Positions 42,052-49,631 of a DNA stretch of 64,000 nucleotides are shown piece after piece. Within the stretch, counting starts at the first letter, position 1. Every line of letters starts with the position of its first letter. The notes under the pieces were generated by a model. The model worked only from the letters and a program-made list of their open reading frames with translations. It was not told where the DNA came from and searched no databases. Origin of the DNA: GCA-2733415 sp965178635 (GTDB lineage: Bacteria > Bacteroidota > Bacteroidia > Flavobacteriales > Flavobacteriaceae); assembly GCA_965178635.1 (NCBI GenBank), contig CBCXVT010000029.1, positions 1-64,000 on the forward strand, in the 5' to 3' direction. The position numbers were made by a program, and so were the translations under genes.

Positions 42052-45000
42052 TTATTGTTTAAAATATTGTAATTCAAAAATGCTTTGTAAATAATTTACG
42101 AATGCCGTTTGAGCTTCTAACTCTGATTGAATAGCTTGGTTTATAAGCTGTGTAAAGGCAGAGTAATCTATTTCTCCTTCTTTATAAGCAAATAAAGCTC
42201 CTGTTTTCTGCTCTTTAATAAGCGGTAATACGTCATCTTTATAAAATAGCCAAGACGTTTTCCATTTTTGGTAATTTACTTTCGCTTGATTAAATTTAGA
42301 TTGTACTTCCTTCTGTTTGTATAACATATTTACTGCTGCAATTTCCTTATTGAATTTTGCTGTTCTAATCTGTTTTTTTGTTGTACCAGATAAAAACGGT
42401 ATGGAAATACCTGCTTGATAGGTGTAGAATCCAGAATTTCCATTTACTTTTTGCAAACCACCTTGAATATTGAATTTTGGTAAACTTTCGGCTTTAGCAG
42501 CTTTATAATTTGCTTCAGCTTCAGCTACTTGAAGTTGAGACATAGTATACAAAGGGTGTGCTTCTAAACTAAAGGAATCTACATTTATTTCGTTCTCTAC
42601 ATCAATTTCATCCTGAACCGTATAAAATACATCAGAAACCAACCAAAGGTTTAACTTTTGTAATGCAATAGCGTATTCACTTTCTGATTGCATAAATTTA
42701 TTCTGAATCTGCACTACTTGATTTTTGGCAGCCGAATATTCTAACCGCGAAATAGCTTCTACTTCATAATTTAATACAACTGCTTTTTCAAAATTGGCAT
42801 AAATAGAATCTAACTCTTTGTATAAATTATACTTCCTTTTACTCTGTAAGGCATTTGCCCAAGCCTTTTTAACTTCCAATTCTAATTCTAATTCTGAAAG
42901 CTGAAAAGCTTTTTGGGCTAACTGAATACGTTGCTCCTGTAATTTTCTCTTTGGCGAAATACCAAACACATTTATATTAGATTGTCCAACACCAATAGCT
43001 GTGTAAATACCTGAACCGTCTTTAATTTCCTCGCCACCAGTAAAAATTTGAGTTGAGCCAAAATCGAAAGCAGTTCCTTTTAATTGTTGCTGTTTATCAA
43101 TTTCTAGCTGACGTTGTTTTAAACTTGGGTAGTTCTCTTTTGACATTTTCACAGCTTCTTGCATTGAAACAATAGGTAAAGAATTGCTAACTTGTTGAGC
43201 GTTTCCTGTTATTGGCAACAAAAACATAAAAACTATAATAGCTGTTGCCGTTACAAATTTTTTATTTACTTGAAATTTAAACGATTTGTTTTCTACCCAA
43301 TGGTATAAAATGGGTAAAACGAATAATGTTAATAATGTAGAGGTTAATAAACCACCAATTACAACAGTTGCTAAAGGCCTCTGAACTTCTGCACCAGCTG
43401 ATGCAGAAATTGCCATTGGTAAAAACCCTAACACATCTGTAAAAGCAGTTAACATAATAGGTCTAATTCTTCGTTTTGTACCTTCTATGATTCTATCTTT
43501 AAGATTGGTTACACCTTCTTCTTTTAATTCGTTGAGTCCGCTTATCATTACCAATCCATTTAAAACTGCAACACCAAACAGTACAATAAAACCAACACCT
43601 GCCGAAATACTAAAAGGCATATCACGCATCCATAAGGCAACAACGCCACCAATGGTTGCCATTGGAATAGCGATGTAAATCATTAAGGTTTGTGGTAATG
43701 ATTTTAATGCAAAATATATTAGCACAAAAATGAGTAACAAGGCAATAGGAACAACGGTTTGTAAACGGTTACTGGCACGTTCTAAATTTTCAAAAGCACC
43801 TCCATAGCGAATGAAATAACCTGATGGTAGTTCTAATTGTGCATCTAATTTAGTTTTGATTTCACCTACCAACGATTTTACATCACGACCTCTTACATTA
43901 ATACCTACATAGGTTCTTCTGTTAGTGTTATCTCTGCTTATTTGCATTGGACCTGCTTTGTAGCTTACATCTGCTACTTCACGAAGTGGGATTTGTGTGC
44001 CAGAAGGTAGGTTGATAAATAAATTTTGAACATCCGTTATGTCTTTACGGTTATGAGAACTTAACCTAACTACCAAATCAAATCGTTTTTCACCTTCAAA
44101 AATCACACCTGCTGTACCTCCAGCAAAAGCTGATTGTACAATTTGATTTAAGGTATTTATTTGTAGTCCATATTGTGCTAATTTATTTCTGTTATATGAA
44201 ATGGTCATTTGCGGTAAACCAGTTGTAGCTTCAGCTTTCATATCACCAATACCTTCAGTACCTGCAATGATTTTAGATATTTCTTCTGCTTTTTGAGACA
44301 ATACATTTATGTCTTCTCCATAAAGTTTAATAGCTATGTCTTCTCTAACACCTTCAAGCAATTCGTTAAAACGCATTTCGATAGGTTGGGTAAATTCATA
44401 ATTTACACCAGGAACGATTTCAACAGCTTCTTTCATTTTTTCAATGAGCTCATCTTTTGTTTCGACAGTTGTCCATTCACTTTTGGGTTTCAGTATTACA
44501 AACACATCTGCTAAATCCATTGGCATAGGGTCTGTTGGAATTTCTGCAACACCAATACGACTTACAATTTTCTCAACTTCAGGAAATTTTGCTTTTACAA
44601 TTTGCTCAATTTTGGTGGTAGTCTCAATAGTTTCTGTAAGTGAACTACCAGGTTTTAAAATGGCGTGAAACGCTATATCACCTTCATCGAGTTGTGGAAT
44701 AAATTCACCACCCATTTTGGTAAACATAAAAACTGTAATACCGAATAAGACAATTGCAATTCCAACTATTAGCTTTCCTTTATGTAGAGCCTTCTCTAAC
44801 AGCGGTTGATATTTGTCCTCAACCCAACACACAAACTTATCGCCATAGGATTTCTTGTCTGATTTTGGTGCTCTTAAAATAAGTGCCGACATCATTGGCA
44901 CATACGTCAAACAAAGTACCATTGCACCAATCATAGCAAAAATGAAAGTCAAAGCCATTGGTTTGAACATTTTTCCTTCGATACCTTGTAAGGCTAAAAT

Positions 45001-46386
45001 GGGTAGAAAAACAATAAGGATAATCAACTGACCAAAAAAGGCAGCATTCATCATTTTTTTTGAGGCATCTGCTGCAACGCCATCACGTTCTTTAGATGTC
45101 AATTTCCTTTTCTTTAAGACTTGCGAAGCAATAAGAAAAACTGTACTTTCTACAATAATCACAGCACCATCGACAATAATTCCGAAATCTATTGCTCCTA
45201 GACTCATTAGGTTAGCCCAAACATCAAACACATTCATTAGTATAAATGCGAACAACAAGGATAATGGAATTGTTGAAGCTACTATTAAACCACCACGCCA
45301 ATTACCTAATAAGAAAATAAGAACAAATATCACTATTAATGCCCCTTCAATTAGATTGGTAGCCACCGTTGAGGTTGTTTCTGCAATTAATTTGCTGCGG
45401 TCTAATAAAGGTTCTATAATGACTCCTTCTGGCAATGACTTTTCAATTTGAGCCATTCTCACTTTTACATTCTCAATGACATCGTTTGAATTAGCGCCCT
45501 TAAGCATCATTACCAAACCACCAACTACTTCGCCTTCGCCATCTTGAGTTAAAGCGCCATAACGAATAGCAGCACCAAATTGTACCGTAGCAATGTCGCC
45601 AACGGTAATTGGAATATTGTTTGTGTTTTTAACTGTAATTTTTTTAATATCCTCTAAACTACGCACTAAACCTTCACCACGAATGAAATTGGCTTGATGG
45701 TTCTTTTCTATGTATGCGCCACCTGTATTTTGATTGTTAGCTTCAAGAGCTTCAAAAACATCGGTAATTGTTAAACCAATAGCTTTTAGTTCGTTTGGGT
45801 CTACAGCGACTTCGTATTGCTTAATTTTTCCACCTATAGCATTTACCTCAACGACACCTTCTACCATAGCCATTTGACGTTGCACAATCCAATCTTGCAT
45901 TGTACGCAAATCAGTAACCGAATATTTGTCTTTATACTCTGGTTTTACTTTAAGTGTGTATTGATAAATTTCTCCTAAACCAGAAGAAATGGGTCCCATA
46001 GTTGGCTCGCCAAAACCACTTGGAATTTGTTCTTTAACCTCGTTTAATTTTTCGGCTACTAATTGACGTGGTAGATAGGTTCCCATATCATCGTCAAAAA
46101 CTATAGTAACCACAGATAAGCCAAAACGAGAAATGGAACGGATTTCCTTTACATCAGGCAAGTTGCTCATTGCCACTTCCACAGGATACGTAACAAATTG
46201 TTCTATATCCTCTGTGCCTAAATTGGGTGCTTGCGTAATGACTTGAACTTGGTTATTGGTAATATCAGGAACAGCATCAATGGGTACTTGGGTCATACTC
46301 CAAATACCTGCTCCAACAATGGTAAGCGTTAGCAAACCAATAATGAATTTGTTATTGATTGAAAAATCAATGATTTTATTAATCAT
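42052..46386 (-). CDS. czcA: CzcA-type RND pump fused to a TolC-like outer-membrane factor
   Basis: A 1444-aa protein made of two normally separate pump parts. Residues 1 to about 1035 are a complete heavy-metal RND transporter: MTQVPIDAVPDITNNQVQVI, the proton-relay motif GAIDFGIIVDGAVIIVEST, and FIVLFGVAVLNGLVMISGL. After a final membrane-spanning, signal-like segment (FVTATAIIVFMFLLPITGNA, about 1045-1065), the last 380 residues are a TolC/CusC-type coiled-coil domain (YPSLKQRQLEIDKQQQLKG, FAYKEGEIDYSAFTQLINQA). No separate tolC gene accompanies this block, in contrast to the copper block. It is the longest gene in the window; czcB starts 4 nt after its stop. Confidence 0.92.
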   Translation of the reverse strand: MINKIIDFSINNKFIIGLLTLTIVGAGIWSMTQVPIDAVPDITNNQVQVITQAPNLGTEDIEQFVTYPVEVAMSNLPDVKEIRSISRFGLSVVTIVFDDDMGTYLPRQLVAEKLNEVKEQIPSGFGEPTMGPISSGLGEIYQYTLKVKPEYKDKYSVTDLRTMQDWIVQRQMAMVEGVVEVNAIGGKIKQYEVAVDPNELKAIGLTITDVFEALEANNQNTGGAYIEKNHQANFIRGEGLVRSLEDIKKITVKNTNNIPITVGDIATVQFGAAIRYGALTQDGEGEVVGGLVMMLKGANSNDVIENVKVRMAQIEKSLPEGVIIEPLLDRSKLIAETTSTVATNLIEGALIVIFVLIFLLGNWRGGLIVASTIPLSLLFAFILMNVFDVWANLMSLGAIDFGIIVDGAVIIVESTVFLIASQVLKKRKLTSKERDGVAADASKKMMNAAFFGQLIILIVFLPILALQGIEGKMFKPMALTFIFAMIGAMVLCLTYVPMMSALILRAPKSDKKSYGDKFVCWVEDKYQPLLEKALHKGKLIVGIAIVLFGITVFMFTKMGGEFIPQLDEGDIAFHAILKPGSSLTETIETTTKIEQIVKAKFPEVEKIVSRIGVAEIPTDPMPMDLADVFVILKPKSEWTTVETKDELIEKMKEAVEIVPGVNYEFTQPIEMRFNELLEGVREDIAIKLYGEDINVLSQKAEEISKIIAGTEGIGDMKAEATTGLPQMTISYNRNKLAQYGLQINTLNQIVQSAFAGGTAGVIFEGEKRFDLVVRLSSHNRKDITDVQNLFINLPSGTQIPLREVADVSYKAGPMQISRDNTNRRTYVGINVRGRDVKSLVGEIKTKLDAQLELPSGYFIRYGGAFENLERASNRLQTVVPIALLLIFVLIYFALKSLPQTLMIYIAIPMATIGGVVALWMRDMPFSISAGVGFIVLFGVAVLNGLVMISGLNELKEEGVTNLKDRIIEGTKRRIRPIMLTAFTDVLGFLPMAISASAGAEVQRPLATVVIGGLLTSTLLTLFVLPILYHWVENKSFKFQVNKKFVTATAIIVFMFLLPITGNAQQVSNSLPIVSMQEAVKMSKENYPSLKQRQLEIDKQQQLKGTAFDFGSTQIFTGGEEIKDGSGIYTAIGVGQSNINVFGISPKRKLQEQRIQLAQKAFQLSELELELEVKKAWANALQSKRKYNLYKELDSIYANFEKAVVLNYEVEAISRLEYSAAKNQVVQIQNKFMQSESEYAIALQKLNLWLVSDVFYTVQDEIDVENEINVDSFSLEAHPLYTMSQLQVAEAEANYKAAKAESLPKFNIQGGLQKVNGNSGFYTYQAGISIPFLSGTTKKQIRTAKFNKEIAAVNMLYKQKEVQSKFNQAKVNYQKWKTSWLFYKDDVLPLIKEQKTGALFAYKEGEIDYSAFTQLINQAIQSELEAQTAFVNYLQSIFELQYFKQ

Positions 46387-46508
46387 AGAAAATGTGTTAA
46401 TTCAGTTAAACTTTTCGATATAATTCTATTGTAATCATTAGAATCATTCGAAATGAAAAGAACCTTAAAGGCTCAAAATTGGATATAGTTATCCTCTAAA
46501 AAACTGAA

Positions 46509-46817
46509 TTATGCCCGAGGTGGCTGTAATATGGAAGTTGTGATTTCTTTTTCTAAACTCTTATGATAGAAAAAATCTTGTGTAGAAATATACCTAAAAT
46601 CAATGTTAGTATAAACAAATTGATGATGTGTGGCATTGATATGGCAGCATTGACAAATGCAAAAAGGTGAACATAAATCTGAACCTTGATGCTGATGGTC
46701 ATCTGTTGAGTGTGAAATTTCTGTTTTCACCTCACCATCAGACACAATACCATCTTCGCACGGTGTTAAATTAAGTGCGAAAATATAAATAGACAGTATG
46801 AAGGCTAAAAATTTCAT
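46509..46817 (-). CDS. DUF6660-type small Cys/His-rich exported protein
   Basis: A 102-aa protein with an N-terminal hydrophobic signal (MKFLAFILSIYIFALNLTP) and a Cys/His-rich middle (CSPFCICQCCHINATHHQF), ending in FFYHKSLEKEITTSILQPPR. The pattern LTPCEDG-SxFCxCxCCH agrees with the DUF6660 family, which accompanies metal-efflux genes in Bacteroidota. It is probably a periplasmic metal-binding accessory of the following CzcA pump. It is the first gene of the block, with 122 bp to czcA. Confidence 0.75.
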   Translation of the reverse strand: MKFLAFILSIYIFALNLTPCEDGIVSDGEVKTEISHSTDDHQHQGSDLCSPFCICQCCHINATHHQFVYTNIDFRYISTQDFFYHKSLEKEITTSILQPPRA

Positions 46818-47037
46818 TAAACAAATATATAATATTTTTTAATGCAATGGTGTTGCAAAAGTTTTCTCAAAATAATAATTCATCTATTTTATCATTTACC
46901 CATTACAAAAAGTGCTTTTTTATATTCTAACATTTGCATGTCATAATTTACTGTAAGGATGCACTAGTTTAATTGAAATGCATTTTTTAAAGTTTGAGGA
47001 TAACGGTTTAGCTATGAATAAGTACGTTGCAAAAAAC

Positions 47038-47126
47038 AGAGGGAGCTATTCAGTTTTTATTTACTAATTTAGGAGCCTAAACACGACACTAATCATACAC
47101 ATTACAGTTGGTAATAGCCCTCCTCT
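47038..47126. other. Structured leader or small RNA before the DUF4238 fragment
   Basis: AGAGG (47038-47042) and GCTATT (47045-47050) pair with CCTCT (47122-47126) and AATAGC (47113-47118), closing a 90-nt unit around a small internal loop. Inside is a further hairpin TTTAG-GAGC-CTAAA near 47068-47081. It lies within the gene-free interval 46818-47152, 26 nt before the DUF4238 start codon. I see no reverse transcriptase nearby, so a retron is not supported. It could be a regulatory leader. Confidence 0.45.
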
Positions 47127-47152
47127 GGTAAATTTGGTATTTTAAAAACACA

Positions 47153-47378
47153 ATGCAAGTAAAAAAGAAACATCACTATGTTTGGAAAGAATACTTGAAA
47201 GCGTGGTCTGAAAACAACCAAGTACCAGCACTAATTAAAAAATCAGGAAAAATCATAAAAGCTAATCCCGAAGGTTTAGCGCAACAAAGGTATTTTTATG
47301 CACTTGAAGAATTTACTCAAGAAGAGGAAATTATTCTTAAAAAGCTAGTTAACCAATGGAGTAAAGAATCTACTATCA
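47153..47378 (+). pseudogene. DUF4238-like protein, 5' fragment
   Basis: The first about 75 codons (MQVKKKHHYVWKEYLKAWSE, IKANPEGLAQQRYFYALEEF) resemble the start of DUF4238 proteins, which begin with a K-x-HHYV/HYVP-xxYL motif and are usually about 250-350 aa. Here the homology ends near WSKES at about 47378, because the DNA changes into the antisense of an unrelated GHKL-type ATPase gene; the frame then runs on to a chance stop at 47434. This is a truncated gene at a rearrangement junction. DUF4238 proteins often sit in defence islands, but their activity is unknown. Confidence 0.6.
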
Positions 47379-47513
47379 AAATTAATATCAACTTTAGAGG
47401 CATTTGCATCAAAACCATTCCATATATATTCTGATATTGCCTTACGATAATCACTTGGCAAACCGCTAGTATTCTATACTTTTTGATGTTATTTTGGCTG
47501 TATGTTTTTTCAT
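47379..47513 (-). pseudogene. GHKL (HSP90-like) ATPase, N-terminal fragment
   Basis: Reading leftwards from ATG 47513 gives MKKHTAKITSKSIEY. After a one-base slip it continues with GLPSDYRKAISEYIWNGFDA, then NASKVDI: the N-box (E..WN..DA) of an HSP90/MORC-type ATPase domain, as found in several bacterial defence operons. The gene is cut at about 47378 by the junction with the DUF4238 fragment. The first 13 codons recur at 49368, next to an intact 68-aa gene, showing the original order: restriction-modification gene, 68-aa gene, ATPase. Confidence 0.7.
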
Positions 47514-47701
47514 GTTTTAAAAATGATAAATTTTACACTTAAAAATTTAAGTTATTACTATTGCTCATCTTTATCTTTTATTAAATCATCAATATGAACA
47601 GTCACTTCACCTAATAAAATATTTACCTTCTTTTTTAGGTCTTCGTACTCTTCAGCACCTAATTCATCAATATTTATATTATTTTTTTTTAACTCACTAA
47701 C
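47475..47701. repeat. 227-bp direct repeat, left copy
   Basis: Nearly identical to 49330-49557, with only two small differences noticed. It contains the end of the 68-aa gene, the following intergenic sequence and the first 13 codons of the ATPase gene. Sequence diverges abruptly on both sides, so this is a segmental duplication or an assembly join. Confidence 0.9.
47558..47701 (-). pseudogene. 5'-truncated copy of the 68-aa hypothetical gene
   Basis: Encodes the last 47 residues of the small protein that is intact at 49414-49620 (VSELKKNNINIDELGAEEYE, DLIKDKDE), ending in Q instead of L. The 5' part is missing because the direct repeat ends here. Confidence 0.8.
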
Positions 47702-47933
47702 GAAACCATATGATTCATTCTAATGAATTTGTTCTTGCCAGTTTAACAGAACAATTAGACGAATATAAAAACTGCAAAATAACATCGTATCTAGTCTACT
47801 TACGAATAAGCTTCTCAGATTTTATTTAACAATTTTACGCTAAAATAAGCGAAACATCATATACAAAACCATTACTCTTAATTTAGAATCAGATCGTATT
47901 ATTGTTATTAAGCTAGATCTAAATCAAACAGAA
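47702..47933. other. Unassigned degenerate stretch
   Basis: The plus strand has a 39-codon frame at 47710-47829 (MIHSNEFVLASLTEQLDEYK) that seems to continue in other frames up to about 47970 (QFYAKISETSYTKPLLLNLE, then IIVIKLDLN). It looks like part of a frameshifted gene that I cannot identify, running into the 3' end of the NADAR gene on the other strand. Confidence 0.3.
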
Positions 47934-48530
47934 TCGTTATTTTCAAACTCAAAAATAGCATTACAAACTGTTTCAATTGAAGAGCCATATAGCAAAAAAC
48001 CGTATCTGTCTAAAGGCTGTACACAATTGATATCATTGTTGTCAAAAACGAACTCTTCTCTTGACTGCATTAACAAACGACCTAAGGCATTTTTCCCAAT
48101 TAATTTATTTGTTTCAATTTCTACAGCAGCCCAATCTTTATCTTTATTTGATAACTCTACTATTGACTTAGTTTCTGTTTCTTTTTAATGCATTAGAAAA
48201 TTTATCATAATTCTGAGATAACTTAACTTTTAAAACCCAATACATTATTGAATATTTCACTTCTTCCCAATCTTGCCTTGTATGGTTTAAATATTTGCGA
48301 CTAATCATTTTAGCAGTCATAGGACTGTTTTGCTCAATTATTTCTTGCTGTATAGCAGGAAATAATGGATAACGACAAGCTTGATATAACGCTTCTGCAG
48401 AAGGTATTATAATGTCGTTAACTCTAATTGAGTAACCACCAGCCATATTTGAAAGCCCACCAAACCTTGCTTTAGTGCTTTTAAAAGCTATGACATCTTT
48501 CTTATTATATGTTCTTTCTGAAATTTTCAT
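47934..48530 (-). pseudogene. NADAR-family protein with one frameshift
   Basis: A NADAR-domain protein (YbiA-like fold), a family that hydrolyses N-glycosidic bonds. Members act on riboflavin intermediates, or remove ADP-ribose from guanine as antitoxins to DarT-type toxins. Visible motifs are FKSTKARFGGLSNMAGGY, IIPSAEALYQACRYP and MISRKYLNHTRQDWEEVKYS IMYWVL. The frame stops after NALKRNRN. One extra A in an A5 run near 48190 is responsible: correcting it restores ALKETETKSIVELSNKDKDW, then IGKNALGRLLMQSREEF to a stop at 47934. The gene is thus about 198 codons with a probable homopolymer error. It follows the phosphoribosyltransferase gene by 23 nt, as a likely two-gene unit. Confidence 0.8.
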
Positions 48531-48553
48531 TTATTACAATATATAAAAATAAT

Positions 48554-49329
48554 TTATAACCCTCTATTTTTAAGGCCAAAAAGAGGCAACCAATTATGAC
48601 CCGGAACATCCCACCAAAACACTAAAGGACAGGTGTTTGAAATATTTCTCCATGTAAAAGACAATGTGCCAGTACCAAAGGTTTTATGAGATTTAACAGT
48701 ATCACCTAATGGTCTTTTTCTTCTATCAGGGTTTTCTGTTTGTACCTTACCAAGTAATTCCACACCTTTTTCTAAAAAAATCTTCTCAAGCTTTACTCTA
48801 TTTTCTGGGCTACTAAAAAACACCTCGTTTTTTGGTAAATTAGAAGGTCTAAAAGCAGGAACACTTTCGTTTACCATATCTAATCCTGCTAAATATTCTA
48901 ATGTTGACTTAGACTGCTCTTCTATTGGGTAAACACCATTCAATTTTTGATTTTCCTGCAATCCACTTTGTTTTTATATGGTTTTCAACTACATAGTCTT
49001 TACCAACTAGAAGCACTTTTTTAATTTTATCATCAAACTGCTTCATCAAACGCCATTCCATCTTACTAAACCCAGATGAATGATAACAAAACAAACTTAT
49101 ACCTAGAGTTTTTGTCTTATTAATAATTGCCTTATAATTTTCATTTACCTCATCGTCTTTAGCATCTAGCCAAATAGCTAAATCTCGATACACAGTGCCT
49201 CCAGTTGCCAATACATCGTCAAAATAAATGTAATTCTTCTTAGGGGTATCTATGGATACCTTATAATCAACCATAAATTCAGTTTGTAAAATTTGATCAA
49301 CGATTGATAAAATTTCTGGTTGACTTTTA
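48554..49329 (-). pseudogene. PRPP-loop phosphoribosyltransferase-like protein, 5'-truncated and frameshifted
   Basis: The upper part (open to 49347, first ATG 49274) contains NYIYFDDVLATGGTVYRDLA, the PRPP-binding signature of type I phosphoribosyltransferases. After CYHSSGFSKMEWRLMKQFDD the frame shifts at WCLP (an extra C in CCC near 48930). The lower part resumes with IEEQSKSTLEYLAGLD, KTFGTGTLSFTWRNISNTCP and WWDVPGHNWLPLFGLKNRG. The domain order fits the phosphoribosyltransferase-like proteins predicted in nucleotide-based conflict systems. The 5' end is missing, because the direct repeat begins at 49330. The following gene is NADAR, supporting a joint role in nucleotide or ADP-ribose metabolism during defence. 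Confidence 0.75.
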
Positions 49330-49557
49330 TATACTTTTTGATGTTATTTTGGCTGTATGTTTTTTCATGTTTTAAAGTATGATAAATTTTACACTTAAAA
49401 ATTTAAGTTATTACTATAGCTCATCTTTATCTTTTATTAAATCATCAATATGAACAGTCACTTCACCTAATAAAATATTTACCTTCTTTTTTAGGTCTTC
49501 GTACTCTTCAGCACCTAATTCATCAATATTTATATTATTTTTTTTTAACTCACTAAC
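49330..49557. repeat. 228-bp direct repeat, right copy
   Basis: Partner of 47475-47701. This copy is continuous with the full 68-aa gene on its right, so it is the original. On its left it breaks off after the first 13 codons of the ATPase gene (ATG 49368) and joins the truncated phosphoribosyltransferase gene. Confidence 0.9.
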
Positions 49558-49620
49558 AATTGATTCAGCAATATTTCTTGTTAAAGGATTGATAATTGGT
49601 CTTAAATCTTCTTCTTTCAT
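49414..49620 (-). CDS. Small hypothetical protein (68 aa) next to restriction-modification gene
   Basis: A 68-aa acidic, helical protein (MKEEDLRPIINPLTRNIAES, VSELKKNNINIDELGAEEYE, then HIDDLIKDKDEL). It starts 11 nt after the stop of the type IIG restriction-modification gene and in turn precedes an ATPase start by 45 nt, so the three were one operon. No domain is recognised. Possible roles are a small regulator or subunit of the system. A truncated duplicate lies at 47558-47701. Confidence 0.7.
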   Translation of the reverse strand: MKEEDLRPIINPLTRNIAESIVSELKKNNINIDELGAEEYEDLKKKVNILLGEVTVHIDDLIKDKDEL

Positions 49621-49631
49621 AATGATTTTAT

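Noticed and set aside
35559..44668. Long open frames on the plus strand opposite the RND pumps and ATPases
   Set aside because: They are shadows of the strongly coding minus-strand genes; their translations are low-complexity Ile/Ser/Thr-rich and contain no domains.
47038..47152. Retron msr-msd RNA
   Set aside because: The ends do form an inverted repeat, but no reverse transcriptase gene or fragment is present on either side.
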